Assembly: GCA_963630555.1 (NCBI GenBank)
Contig: CAVGND010000020.1
Coordinates: 1 to 29,404 of the forward strand
Length of the DNA: 29,404 nucleotides
DNA from: CAVALG01 sp963630555
GTDB lineage: Bacteria > Bacillota > Clostridia > Oscillospirales > Acutalibacteraceae
Direction: 5' to 3'
The notes beneath the pieces were generated by a model. That model saw only the letters and a program-made list of their open reading frames with translations, was not told where the DNA came from and did not search any database. This document shows positions 6,943 to 14,669 of this stretch, in pieces. How positions within the stretch are numbered: position 1 is the stretch's first letter; every line of letters starts with the position of its first letter. The translations under genes were made by a program, and so were the position numbers.

Positions 6943-7322
6943 ATGCCGCAGTTCTCCTTTTTTATAGCAGTGACGACTGCTGCCGCAGTTTTGTCGGTAT
7001 GCGTCAGGCTTACGGATATGAGGTAACCGCGTGCCGTTTCCGCCGCCGCTCCGTCAAGCAGCAGATGCGGTTGCCCGTTTTCGCCGTTTTGTACCTGTAC
7101 CGTATGCAGGTGTTCGCGCAAAAGTCCCGTTCCGAACGCCTTGCCGAACGCCTCCTTTGCCGCAAACCGCGCCGCCGCGGAATGAAATCTGCGTTCGCCT
7201 TTAAGTGATAAAAGGTATTCGCATTCGACCTTGCCGAACATACGCTCCATAGCGTTCTCCCGCTTCTCCAATATATCTTTTATTCGTGAAACGTCCACTA
7301 AATCTATTCCTGTTTTAATCAT
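6939..7322 (-). CDS. acpS: holo-[acyl-carrier-protein] synthase
   Basis: A 127-residue 4'-phosphopantetheinyl transferase that moves phosphopantetheine from CoA to a serine of acyl carrier protein, activating fatty acid synthesis. Visible motifs are G-I-D-L-V-D (5-10, with the Mg-binding Asp at 8) and R-F-A-A-K-E-A-F-G-K-A-F-G-T-G (52-66, Glu at 57). Length fits the bacterial AcpS type. Both ends overlap neighbours by 4 bases (ATGA), giving a coupled order of two-TM protein, acpS, nnrD. The pairing of acpS with nnrD is common in Firmicutes. Confidence 0.96.
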   Translation of the reverse strand: MIKTGIDLVDVSRIKDILEKRENAMERMFGKVECEYLLSLKGERRFHSAAARFAAKEAFGKAFGTGLLREHLHTVQVQNGENGQPHLLLDGAAAETARGYLISVSLTHTDKTAAAVVTAIKKENCGI

Positions 7323-7843
7323 TGTCTTTTATTCCTTAGGTTATACGGCAAAAATCGGTTTATGCTTTCAAGCATCGTTTCATCGGGCGAAAAAATGAGT
7401 ATACTGCGCCCGTGGCGGCGACTGTTTATAACAAGGTAGTGTTTCTGCATTTCACCGCCGCACGCGTATACCGTTTTGTTATATTGCGAAGGGTTTACGG
7501 TTTCGGGCGCATACTTTCCGAATTCCTCAACATCCGTAAGATTGATTGCCGCAACAGGATAGCGGCGGCTTTGGGATATTACTTTATCAACCGTAAAACG
7601 GTCGCCGGTCAGGGTATAGTCATACTCTTTGTCGACCCATTTTGCCGACATACGTGCAAAATACAACGCCATCGCCGCCATGCCGAATTGAACCACAGGC
7701 AGAACCGTACCGGCGGTGTAGCGGATAAGGTAGAGTATAAATGCCGCAACTATCACACCGACCACCCAACTTAAAACTTTACGCAGCCGCGTCTTGTATG
7801 TTTTCGGGGATTTGACCGATTGCTCATAGTATTCCTGAAACAT
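7319..7843 (-). CDS. two-TM membrane protein of unknown function
   Basis: A 174-residue protein starting M-F-Q-E-Y-Y-E-Q at 7843, where GAAGGTGA precedes the ATG; an upstream extension of the frame to 7909 lies inside maf and has no binding site. Residues about 24-65 form two hydrophobic segments (V-V-G-V-I-V-A-A-F-I-L-Y-L-I and V-V-Q-F-G-M-A-A-M-A-L-Y-F). The rest is a soluble, beta-rich domain (D-Y-T-L-T-G-D-R-F-T-V-D) that resembles bacterial PH-like or membrane-bound DUF domains. I recall short Clostridia DUF families of this size next to maf, but cannot assign one safely. It overlaps maf by 20 bases and acpS by 4, so it is translationally coupled to both. Confidence 0.82.
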   Translation of the reverse strand: MFQEYYEQSVKSPKTYKTRLRKVLSWVVGVIVAAFILYLIRYTAGTVLPVVQFGMAAMALYFARMSAKWVDKEYDYTLTGDRFTVDKVISQSRRYPVAAINLTDVEEFGKYAPETVNPSQYNKTVYACGGEMQKHYLVINSRRHGRSILIFSPDETMLESINRFLPYNLRNKRQ

Positions 7844-8420
7844 TATTTTCACCTTCAATAATTTCGGGGCATAATCTGTAAAGCAGGCGTACGGGAAGCC
7901 CGACCACATTAAAATAACTGCCGTTGATTTTCTTTATAAAACATGCCGCCAATCCCTGTACGGCATATGCGCCCGCTTTGTCAAGCACATATTCGCGTGA
8001 AATGTAATCGGATATCTGCGTTTCGGTCAATTTGTCAAATGTAACCTCGGTAACTTCAAAATCCGTTAAAACATTGCCGCCATTTATAACGGTTAATCCG
8101 CTTATAACACGGTGGGTGTTTCCGGAAAGTGCGCGCAGCATACGGCGGGCGTTATCCTTTGTTTTAGGTTTGCCGAAAATTTCGCCGCCCAGTGCCACAA
8201 CGGTATCGCAGCCGATTATAACCGTGCCTCTTATATCATTCCTGCTTAGTTTTTGCGCCGCAGCCTCCGCTTTGCGGCGGGAGAGCAGGCAGCAAAGTTC
8301 TTCGGGGTTGCGGACATCGCTGCTTTCATCCGTATCGGCAACGCGCACAGTAAATTCAACGCCTAAATTTTCAAGTATCTCGCGCCGCCGCGGCGACGCT
8401 GATGCCAATATTATCTCCAT
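7824..8420 (-). CDS. maf: Maf family nucleoside triphosphate pyrophosphatase
   Basis: A 198-residue enzyme that hydrolyses non-canonical or modified NTPs to NMP and pyrophosphate; in Bacillus subtilis Maf overexpression blocks septation. Visible motifs are the N-terminal A-S-A-S-P-R-R (6-12), G-C-D-T-V-V (70-75, general-base Asp at 72), G-K-P (83-85), the K-A-G-A-Y-A-V-Q-G turn (148-156) and G-S-Y-F-N-V-V-G-L-P (167-176). All conserved elements are present, so it should be active. Whether it prefers dTTP/UTP or 7-methyl-GTP is not decided here. The Shine-Dalgarno match before the ATG is weak and distant. It heads the minus-strand cluster to the small gene at 5328; I saw no clear promoter between it and the pnp terminator. 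Confidence 0.95.
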   Translation of the reverse strand: MEIILASASPRRREILENLGVEFTVRVADTDESSDVRNPEELCCLLSRRKAEAAAQKLSRNDIRGTVIIGCDTVVALGGEIFGKPKTKDNARRMLRALSGNTHRVISGLTVINGGNVLTDFEVTEVTFDKLTETQISDYISREYVLDKAGAYAVQGLAACFIKKINGSYFNVVGLPVRLLYRLCPEIIEGENNVSGIL

Positions 8421-8457
8421 TTAATTGTTCAGCCGCCCTTCGGTCTGTAAATTTAAA

Positions 8458-8497
8458 AGGTTTTCCGCGCCGATATTGCCCCGAACGCGGAAAACCT
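8458..8497 (-). terminator. probable pnp terminator
   Basis: AGGTTTTCCGCG at 8458-8469 and CGCGGAAAACCT at 8486-8497 form a perfect 12-bp inverted repeat with a 16-nt loop. On the minus strand the stem is followed by TTTTAAATTT, a moderate T-run, so some read-through into maf is possible. Confidence 0.7.
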
Positions 8498-8561
8498 CAC
8501 TAACCGGTTTACCGGCAAATTACTGTATTTTTACGGCAGTGACAGCCCATGCTTGACAGGC

Positions 8562-10760
8562 TTATCTTCTTTTAAAGCCTCTTCTCTGACGGTCGCCGTT
8601 CTGCGGTCTGCGCGGACGGAAACCTTCGTCGGCATCGTCGGCTACAACTGCACCTTCAACCTCAACAAGTGCATCGCGGCGCGAAAGGTTAAGTCTGCCC
8701 TGGTCGTCAATTTCCGTAACTTTAACGATAACTTCATCGCCTACATTTACAACGTCTTCAACCTTTTCAACACGTTTAACATCAAGTTGACTTATGTGCA
8801 CAAGACCCTCTTTTCCGGGGGCAATTTCAACAAATGCGCCGAATGTCATAAGTCTTGTTACTTTGCCTTTGTATATTGCGCCGATCTCGGGGTCGTTGGC
8901 AATGGTTTCAATAATCGAAATTGCTTGGCGAGCCTTGTCAATATCAATTGCGGATACAAATACATGACCGTCCTCTTCAATATTGATTGAGCATTCGCAC
9001 TGTTCCTGTATAGACTGAATAACCTTGCCCTGCTTTCCGATAACATCACCGATTTTATCCGGTGAGATAACGGTTGTAAGCATTTTAGGTGCATATTTTG
9101 AGAGTTCTTTTCTCGGCTCGGCAATAACAGGGAGCATGATTTCATCAAGGATGTAGTTGCGTGCTTTATGGGTCTTTGCAAACGCTTCCTTAATTATTTC
9201 GGGGGTTAAACCGTGTACTTTAAGATCCATCTGTATGGCGGTAATGCCCTTTTTCGTTCCTGCTACCTTAAAGTCCATATCGCCGTAGAAGTCTTCAAGG
9301 CCCTGAATGTCAACCATTGTCATAAAGTCGCCGTAAACACCACGGTCACCCGTTATAAGTCCGCAGGAGATACCTGCAACAGGTGCCTTTATCGGTACGC
9401 CGGCAGCCATAAGCGCAAGTGTCGAACCGCAGATGGAAGCCTGCGAAGTTGAACCGTTTGACGAAAGAACTTCCGAAACCACGCGGATAACATAAGGGAA
9501 TTCTTCAATTGACGGAATAACCGGAACAAGTGCGCGTTCCGCAAGCGCCCCGTGGCCTATCTCGCGGCGTCCCGGGCCTCTTGAAGGCTTGGTTTCGCCA
9601 ACCGAGTAAGACGGGAAGTTATAGTGATGGATGTATTTCTTTTCGGTCTGCTCGTCAAGTCCGTCAAGGCGCTGTGCATCCGATATTGAGCCGAGCGTGG
9701 CAACCGAGAGAACCTGCGTCTGACCACGGGTGAACATACCCGAACCGTGCGCACGGGGGAGAAGGTCAATCTGTGCATTAAGCGGACGGATTTCGTCAAT
9801 TTCTCTGCCGTCAACACGCTTTTTTTCGTTTTTAAGCCAGTTTCGTACAACATGTTTCTGAATGAGGTACATAATCTCGTCAAGTTTTGCTTCCTTGCCT
9901 TCAAACTGAGCGTCATATTTTTCGTGAACCGCATTGTAAATCGGCAAAAGGGCAGCATCACGCACAAGTTTATCGTCTGTGTCAAGTGCTTTTTTAACAT
10001 CCTCAATGCAGAAATTTTCAATTTCTTCAAGTATTGCCGGATCGGGATCGTTTGATTCAAACTCAAATTTCGGTTTGCCGATTTCGGCAACGATACCGTT
10101 TATAAATTTAACGATTTCCTTGTTTGCTTCGTGGCCTTTCATAATAGCCTCAAACATAGTGTCGTCGTCAATTTCGTTCGCGCCCGCTTCAATCATTGCA
10201 ACAAGATCTTCGGTCGAAGAAACGGTAAGATCCAGTTCGGATTTTGCCCTTTGTTCCAAAGTCGGGTTAATAACGATTTCACCGTCAACCAAACCGACGC
10301 TGACGCTTGAAATAGGGCCTGCCCACGGCACGTCCGATATTGCAATGGCAGCCGAAACGCCGATAGCAGCGGTTATTTCGGGGCTGCAATCGGGGTCAAC
10401 CGACATAACTGTGGCAACAATCGAGCAATCGTTACGCATATCTTTCGGGAAAAGCGGGCGAATCGGACGGTCAATGCAGCGCGACGCAAGTATAGCCTTT
10501 TCGCTTGCTTTGCCTTCGCGGCGGCCGAACGAGCCGGGTATTTTACCTACCGAGTACATTTTTTCTTCATAGTCTACCGAAAGAGGGAAGAAGTCAACCC
10601 CTTCTCTCGGTTTGGCGGATGCGGTAACGGTGCAAAGCACGGTGGTTTCACCGTAGCAGGCAAGTACCGACGCATTTGCAAGCTGCGCCATTTTGCCGGT
10701 TTCAAGCCTGAGAGGTCTGCCGGCAAGCGTGGTTTCATAAACCTTGTAATTTTCGAACAT
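8562..10760 (-). CDS. pnp: polyribonucleotide nucleotidyltransferase (PNPase)
   Basis: A 732-residue phosphorolytic 3'-5' exoribonuclease of RNA decay, acting as a trimer in the cytoplasm. Two RNase PH-type domains are separated by a helical domain; the second contains the conserved S-N-G-S-T-S-Q-A-S-I-C-G segment and the F-Y-G-D-M-D-F-K-V-A-G-T-K-K-G-I-T-A region with catalytic Asp residues. A KH domain follows (about 560-626, with G-D-V-I-G-K-Q-G-K) and an S1 domain (about 627-687, M-T-F-G-A-F-V-E-I, G-L-V-H-I-S), then a basic Arg-rich tail. The ATG at 10760 has GGAGG 9 nt upstream; the frame extends 6 codons further without support. It lies after rpsO, the conserved bacterial order, with a long hairpin in its leader. 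Confidence 0.97.
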   Translation of the reverse strand: MFENYKVYETTLAGRPLRLETGKMAQLANASVLACYGETTVLCTVTASAKPREGVDFFPLSVDYEEKMYSVGKIPGSFGRREGKASEKAILASRCIDRPIRPLFPKDMRNDCSIVATVMSVDPDCSPEITAAIGVSAAIAISDVPWAGPISSVSVGLVDGEIVINPTLEQRAKSELDLTVSSTEDLVAMIEAGANEIDDDTMFEAIMKGHEANKEIVKFINGIVAEIGKPKFEFESNDPDPAILEEIENFCIEDVKKALDTDDKLVRDAALLPIYNAVHEKYDAQFEGKEAKLDEIMYLIQKHVVRNWLKNEKKRVDGREIDEIRPLNAQIDLLPRAHGSGMFTRGQTQVLSVATLGSISDAQRLDGLDEQTEKKYIHHYNFPSYSVGETKPSRGPGRREIGHGALAERALVPVIPSIEEFPYVIRVVSEVLSSNGSTSQASICGSTLALMAAGVPIKAPVAGISCGLITGDRGVYGDFMTMVDIQGLEDFYGDMDFKVAGTKKGITAIQMDLKVHGLTPEIIKEAFAKTHKARNYILDEIMLPVIAEPRKELSKYAPKMLTTVISPDKIGDVIGKQGKVIQSIQEQCECSINIEEDGHVFVSAIDIDKARQAISIIETIANDPEIGAIYKGKVTRLMTFGAFVEIAPGKEGLVHISQLDVKRVEKVEDVVNVGDEVIVKVTEIDDQGRLNLSRRDALVEVEGAVVADDADEGFRPRRPQNGDRQRRGFKRR

Positions 10761-10791
10761 AATTTTTCCTCCGTTCAATTTTTATTTTCAC

Positions 10792-10897
10792 GGGGAATGA
10801 CGAGGTTTAGCAATAAATCCGCCTGTCAGGTTTACCGGTAAATCAAATCAGACCCTGCCTGAAAGGTCGATTTACCGCTAAAAATCTTTCATTCCCC
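10792..10897 (-). promoter_or_regulatory. long imperfect hairpin in the pnp leader
   Basis: Three nested pairs of arms form one rod of 106 nt: GGGGAATGA (10792-10800) with TCATTCCCC (10889-10897), 9 of 9; TTTAGCAATAAATC (10806-10819) with GATTTACCGCTAAA (10869-10882), 14 positions, two of them G-U in the minus-strand RNA; CCTGTCAGG (10822-10830) with CCTGAAAGG (10858-10866), 8 of 9. The internal loops are nearly symmetric (5 by 6 and 2 by 2 nt) and the apical loop is 27 nt. No T-run follows, so it is not an ordinary terminator. It ends about 15 nt before the pnp ribosome binding site. By analogy with the E. coli pnp leader, cut by RNase III for autoregulation, it may be a processing site. Confidence 0.75.
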
Positions 10898-10905
10898 TTT
10901 TTAAC

Positions 10906-10924
10906 ATCGGGTTTAAAGCCCGAT
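10906..10924 (-). other. small hairpin between rpsO terminator and pnp leader
   Basis: ATCGGG at 10906-10911 pairs with CCCGAT at 10919-10924 around a 7-nt loop. There is no T-run after it on the minus strand, so its role is unknown; it may flank or cap the pnp leader structure. Confidence 0.4.
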
Positions 10925-10928
10925 ACAG

Positions 10929-10967
10929 TAAAAAAAGCTGACCGAACCCGTGCCGGGTTCGGCAGCT
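10929..10967 (-). terminator. rpsO terminator
   Basis: On the minus strand AGCTG, one mismatch, CGAACCC then GGGTTCG, mismatch, CAGCT form a stem of 12 pairs across 10936-10967 with a GGCAC-type loop, followed by a T-run of seven (plus-strand A-run 10930-10936). It lies 9 bases after the rpsO stop. Partial read-through would supply pnp mRNA, since no promoter is evident between them. Confidence 0.88.
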
Positions 10968-10975
10968 GATTTTTC

Positions 10976-11239
10976 TTACTTACGGATACCGAGCCTTTTG
11001 ATAATAGCACGATATCTTTCGATGTCTTTCTTCTGAAGATAAGCCAGAAGGTTTCTTCTGTGACCTACCATTTTAAGCAGACCGCGTCTTGAATGATGGT
11101 CATTTTTATTAACCTTCAAATGTTCGGTTAATTCATTGATTCTTTTGGTGAGTACGGCAATCTGTACTTCGGGCGAACCGGTGTCGCCTTCGTGCGTGGC
11201 ATACTCCGCAATAATTTTGTTCTTTTCTTCTTTAAGCAT
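10976..11239 (-). CDS. rpsO: 30S ribosomal protein S15
   Basis: An 87-residue ribosomal protein that binds the 16S rRNA three-way junction early in 30S assembly. The sequence has the family hallmarks: E-G-D-T-G-S-P-E-V-Q-I-A-V-L-T near the N-terminus, I-N-E-L-T-E-H-L, the K-D-H-H-S-R-R-G-L-type motif (here N-D-H-H-S-R-R-G-L-L) and R-R-N-L-L-A-Y-L. The ATG at 11239 has AAAGGTGA upstream; the frame could extend 14 codons further, but that would run into the leader. It is followed by a terminator and pnp, the classical rpsO-pnp order. Confidence 0.98.
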   Translation of the reverse strand: MLKEEKNKIIAEYATHEGDTGSPEVQIAVLTKRINELTEHLKVNKNDHHSRRGLLKMVGHRRNLLAYLQKKDIERYRAIIKRLGIRK

Positions 11240-11335
11240 AATTTTCACCTTTTTCAAATTTGTCCGCCGTAAACCGAGCATAGGGTAGGTGACTTCCTTT
11301 TAAAGGCTTTCTCCCTAAGCACAGCACACGGTAGC
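11240..11335 (-). promoter_or_regulatory. structured rpsO leader, possible S15 autoregulatory site
   Basis: The leader of about 100 nt between the promoter and rpsO can fold: GCATAGGG (11278-11285) pairs with CCCTAAGC (11313-11320) at 7 of 8 positions and encloses CCTTTTAAAGG (11296-11306). S15 commonly represses its own mRNA by binding a leader that mimics its rRNA site; several unrelated leader folds are known in different phyla. I infer such a role here from position and structure only. Confidence 0.5.
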
Positions 11336-11341
11336 TTCGCT

Positions 11342-11370
11342 ATTATAGCATACAAATTTTCTTTTGTAAA
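11342..11370 (-). promoter_or_regulatory. rpsO-pnp promoter
   Basis: On the minus strand TTTACA (11370-11365) and TATAAT (11347-11342) are separated by 17 nt, preceded by an AT-rich stretch. It is divergent from the metK promoter, with about 50 bases between the two -35 boxes. Confidence 0.88.
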
Positions 11371-11420
11371 GTATTTTGCTTAAAAAATATAAAAACAGGT
11401 GCAAAAATCCGCCCCGCATA

Positions 11421-11448
11421 TTGACAACGGCGAAAATAGTGGTATTAT
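11421..11448 (+). promoter_or_regulatory. promoter of the SAM riboswitch-metK transcript
   Basis: Consensus TTGACA at 11421-11426 and TATTAT at 11443-11448 with a 16-nt spacer; TTATAT two bases further on, with an 18-nt spacer, is an alternative -10. Transcription would begin some 10-15 nt ahead of the SAM-I aptamer. Confidence 0.8.
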
Positions 11449-11469
11449 ATATGTGTTAAATTCAATATT

Positions 11470-11565
11470 ACCCTTATCAAGAGTGACGGAGGGACAAGGC
11501 CCTGTGAAGTCCGGCAACCTGTTTTTCAAGGTGCTAAATCCTGCGGTGTAACCGAAAGATGAGGT
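11470..11565 (+). promoter_or_regulatory. SAM-I riboswitch (S box)
   Basis: The aptamer core is plain: CTTATCAAGAGTGACGGAGG, then GACAAGGCCCTGTGAAGTCC, GGCAACC, a variable stem, GGTGCTAAATCC, and GATGAGG closing P1. These are the most conserved S-box segments, including the kink-turn and the AAG/GGC pieces around the ligand pocket. A terminator and metK follow, so SAM binding should reduce SAM synthetase expression. Confidence 0.97.
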
Positions 11566-11571
11566 TATTTG

Positions 11572-11598
11572 GACTCGCTTTCGTTGCGGGTCTTTTTT
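11572..11598 (+). terminator. SAM riboswitch expression-platform terminator
   Basis: GACTCGC at 11572-11578 pairs with GCGGGTC at 11586-11592 (one G-T pair), followed by TTTTTT at 11593-11598. It lies between the aptamer and the metK ribosome binding site. Confidence 0.88.
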
Positions 11599-11631
11599 CG
11601 TACTCAAGGGCAAAAAAGGAGATACCGTTTT

Positions 11632-12840
11632 ATGAACAAACATCTTTTCACATCCGAATCGGTTACGGAGGGGCATCCCGACAAAGTTTGCGATATGATT
11701 TCGGATTCGATACTTGACGAAATAATCAAAAATGACCCGAACGCACGCGTTGCCTGCGAAACATTCTGCACCACGGGCGTTATAACCGTTATGGGTGAAA
11801 TAACGACCGACTGTTATGTCGATATTCCGAAAATTGCGCGTCGGGTTGTTAATCAGATAGGCTATGATTCGCCCGAAATGGGGTTTGACGGCAACACATG
11901 TGCCGTTATGACCGCAATTGACGAGCAGTCGCCCGATATCGCAATGGGGGTTGACCGTTCGCTTGAACTTAAAAACGGTGACGATGATAAATATAACCTT
12001 AACGGTGCGGGCGACCAGGGTATGATGTTCGGTTATGCCTGTGACGAAACGCCCGAACTTATGCCGCTTACTATCTCGCTTGCACATCGTCTTGCCAAAA
12101 AACTTACCGAGGTGCGTAAAAACGGCACACTTGATTATCTGCGCCCCGACGGTAAAACACAGGTCACGGTTGAGTTTGAGGATGGCGTTCCCGTACGGGT
12201 TGATTCGGTTGTTGTTTCCACCCAACATAAAGACAGTGTTTCACTCGATAAATTGCGTGAAGATGTGCTTAATGAAGTAATAAAGCCCACCGTTCCCAAA
12301 GAACTTTGGAGCGAAGAAACGAAGGTCTATATAAACCCGACAGGACGCTTTGTAACAGGCGGGCCGCAGGGCGACACAGGGCTTACGGGGCGTAAGATAA
12401 TTGTGGATACATACGGCGGATACGCCCGCCACGGCGGCGGCGCATTCAGCGGCAAAGACCCCACAAAGGTTGACCGTTCTGCGGCATATGCCGCCCGTAA
12501 AGCCGCAAAAAATATTGTTGCTGCAGGCCTTGCAAAGAAATGTGAAGTTCAGCTTGCTTACGCAATAGGTGTGGCAAAACCCGTTTCGGTTACGGCGGAT
12601 ACATTCGGTACCGGCGCATATTCGGACGATGTAATTTCACGTGCCGTAACCGAGGTTTTTGATCTGCGCCCTGCCGCAATAATAGATAATCTTAAGTTGC
12701 GCCGACCCATTTACAGCCGTCTTGCCGCCTACGGTCACATCGGGCGTGAAGACCTCGGGGTTGAGTGGGAAAAGACCGATAAAACAGAGGAGTTGAAATC
12801 TGCCGTAAAAAGTATTATAATGGAACAGGTTAAAGACTAA
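11632..12840 (+). CDS. metK: S-adenosylmethionine synthetase
   Basis: A 402-residue enzyme that makes S-adenosylmethionine from methionine and ATP, releasing phosphate and pyrophosphate. Conserved parts are S-E-S-V-T-E-G-H-P-D-K (8-18, catalytic His 15), G-A-G-D-Q-G-M-M-F-G-Y-A (126-137), G-P-Q-G-D-T-G-L-T-G-R-K (244-255) and the G-G-G-A-F-S-G-K-D-P-T-K-V-D-R-S loop (268-283). Length is normal. The ATG at 11632 follows AAGGAG by 10 nt; the frame extends upstream only into the terminator. No terminator is visible in the 56 bases after the stop, so transcripts probably continue into the FHA-SEDS gene. Confidence 0.98.
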   Translation: MNKHLFTSESVTEGHPDKVCDMISDSILDEIIKNDPNARVACETFCTTGVITVMGEITTDCYVDIPKIARRVVNQIGYDSPEMGFDGNTCAVMTAIDEQSPDIAMGVDRSLELKNGDDDKYNLNGAGDQGMMFGYACDETPELMPLTISLAHRLAKKLTEVRKNGTLDYLRPDGKTQVTVEFEDGVPVRVDSVVVSTQHKDSVSLDKLREDVLNEVIKPTVPKELWSEETKVYINPTGRFVTGGPQGDTGLTGRKIIVDTYGGYARHGGGAFSGKDPTKVDRSAAYAARKAAKNIVAAGLAKKCEVQLAYAIGVAKPVSVTADTFGTGAYSDDVISRAVTEVFDLRPAAIIDNLKLRRPIYSRLAAYGHIGREDLGVEWEKTDKTEELKSAVKSIIMEQVKD

Positions 12841-12896
12841 TATTTAGGTTTTATTCTGAAAATTCATAAAAACAGTCAAACGAGAGGTAACGTCTT

Positions 12897-14669
12897 ATGT
12901 ACAAGCAGTTATTCCCAACCACCGGTTTTATAAAGATGCTGGGTGCTTATGCTGAGCGGTACCCCTCGATTTTTAATACCTCCGTCGGCGTCCTTAAATT
13001 TGTTTTTCCCGTGCTTGCACTCATAATAATAGTAAGCGCGGTAAAAAGGCTTTTAAAGGTTCCCAATAAGCCTGAAGTCTGGGCGCGGCTTAAAATGCCG
13101 GACGGCAGCGTTTGCCCGTTATCAAACTGGGAAAACATTATAGGCAGATCGGGTAAAAGCGATGTAATACTTAAATTTGCAACAATATCCCGGCAACATG
13201 CGGCAATTATAAGGAATGAGGACGGCAGTTGGACGCTGCACGACCTTGCGGGCAAAAAAAGCACCTGCGTTAACGATACGCCGATAATCCGCCGCCGCCT
13301 GAAGCATGGGGATGTTTTCACGCTCGGTGGCGCCGAGATTACGCTTCTGCCGCCCCCGGAAACCGAAGACCTTTATTCTTCAAACCGTAAAAAGGCTGAG
13401 GGAAAACGCGCAAAATATCCCGTAGGCTCGTTTTTGGTAATAACCCTGTTCCAACTTTTAGCCCTTGTACAGTTAACCGTGTCATACGGTTCCGCCGCAC
13501 CGAGCAGCCTGTATTTCCTTTGCCCCGGGCTTACAATTGTTATGTGGGTTTATTTTATATTTTTAAGGATACTCGGCTGCGGAGGGCTTGAAATGGAGGA
13601 AATAGCCTTCTGGCTTTCCACACTGTCATTGTCGGTTACGGCGTCCGCCGCACCGGAATCAATGTTCAAGCAGTTTGCCACAATATGTGCAGGCATAATT
13701 TTTATGATAGCCGTAGAACTGTTTATAAGAGATTTAAAGCGTGTAAAAAAATTGCGCTGGCTTGCCGCCGCCGCAACGGTCGGGCTGCTGTTTTTTACCA
13801 TAGTTTGCGGAACAAACCGCCACGGTGCAACGGCGTGGATATCGCTCGGCACATTTTCGTTTCAACCGTCCGAGATCGCAAAGGTATTCTATATATTTGC
13901 AGGTGCCGCCACGCTTGACCGACTTTTTGTAAAACGCAACTTCGGTATGTTTATTTTGCTTACAATGCTCTGCCTCGGCTGCTTGGCGCTTATGAACGAC
14001 TTTGGCACGGCGCTTATATTCTTTATAGTATTTTTGGTTATAATATTCCTGCGTTCGGGAGATTATACCGCGGTAATGATGATATGCGCCGCCGCAGGTT
14101 TCGGCGGAGTCCTGCTGCTTAAATTTAAATCGCATATAGTAAGCAGGTTTGAGGCGTGGGGTAAAGTCTGGCAATTTACCGATTCATTGGGCTTCCAGCA
14201 AACTCGTGCCATGTCCGCCGCCGCATCGGGCGGTATTGTGGGCAAAGGTGCCGGCAACGGGTGGCTTAAAAACGTATTTGCCGCCGATACCGATTTGGTT
14301 TTCGGTATGCTGTGCGAAGAATGGGGACTTATAATTGCCGTATTGGCGGTGATATCGGTGGTTGTGCTTTGTGTTTTTGCCGTCCGCACTTCTAAAAACA
14401 GCCGTTCAAGTTTTTATACAATATCCGCCTGTGCGGCGACCTCTTTGCTTGTTTTCGGTATGATGCTTAATGTTTTCGGTACTGTGGATCTGCTTCCGCT
14501 TACCGGCGTTACCTTCCCCTTCGTTTCAAACGGCGGTTCATCCATGATTTGCTGCTGGGGATTGCTGGCATTTTTAAAATCAACCGACGCACGCCCCAAC
14601 TCAAATATAGCGGTAAAAGTTTTTGAAAACTACTTCAAAAAAAGCGGAAAGGCGGGTAAGGATAAATGA
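12897..14669 (+). CDS. FHA domain-SEDS fusion (FtsW/RodA/SpoVE family)
   Basis: A 590-residue protein. A hydrophobic helix (about 32-50) is followed by a cytoplasmic FHA domain (about 60-152) with I-I-G-R-S (81-85), S-R-Q-H (98-101) and V-N-D (125-127), the residues that bind phosphothreonine. From about 175 it is a multi-span SEDS glycosyltransferase, which polymerises peptidoglycan from lipid II: N-R-H-G-A-T-A-W-I (307-315), F-Q-P-S-E-I-A-K (322-329), M-N-D-F-G-T-A (366-372, with the expected catalytic Asp 368), D-T-D-L-V-F-G-M-L-C-E-E-W-G-L (464-478) and P-F-V-S-N-G-G-S-S (541-549). It overlaps the downstream transpeptidase by 4 bases, its likely partner. GAGAGGT precedes the ATG. The FHA domain implies control by a Ser/Thr kinase of the PrkC/PknB type, not encoded here. 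Elongation, division or sporulation role is not settled. Confidence 0.92.
   Translation: MYKQLFPTTGFIKMLGAYAERYPSIFNTSVGVLKFVFPVLALIIIVSAVKRLLKVPNKPEVWARLKMPDGSVCPLSNWENIIGRSGKSDVILKFATISRQHAAIIRNEDGSWTLHDLAGKKSTCVNDTPIIRRRLKHGDVFTLGGAEITLLPPPETEDLYSSNRKKAEGKRAKYPVGSFLVITLFQLLALVQLTVSYGSAAPSSLYFLCPGLTIVMWVYFIFLRILGCGGLEMEEIAFWLSTLSLSVTASAAPESMFKQFATICAGIIFMIAVELFIRDLKRVKKLRWLAAAATVGLLFFTIVCGTNRHGATAWISLGTFSFQPSEIAKVFYIFAGAATLDRLFVKRNFGMFILLTMLCLGCLALMNDFGTALIFFIVFLVIIFLRSGDYTAVMMICAAAGFGGVLLLKFKSHIVSRFEAWGKVWQFTDSLGFQQTRAMSAAASGGIVGKGAGNGWLKNVFAADTDLVFGMLCEEWGLIIAVLAVISVVVLCVFAVRTSKNSRSSFYTISACAATSLLVFGMMLNVFGTVDLLPLTGVTFPFVSNGGSSMICCWGLLAFLKSTDARPNSNIAVKVFENYFKKSGKAGKDK

Noticed and set aside
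9557..10090. Open frame of 177 codons on the minus strand within pnp, in another reading frame
   Set aside because: Composition (very rich in Arg, Leu, Ser) is that of a shifted frame, and PNPase is unambiguous over the same bases.
9979..10572. Open frame of 197 codons on the plus strand over pnp
   Set aside because: It is Ser/Ile-rich with no binding site and is the reverse shadow of the conserved PNPase coding sequence.
11380..12228. Long open frame of 282 codons on the minus strand under metK and its riboswitch
   Set aside because: It overlaps the well-supported metK frame and the SAM aptamer, has no ribosome binding site, and its product lacks any family pattern; it is an antisense shadow.
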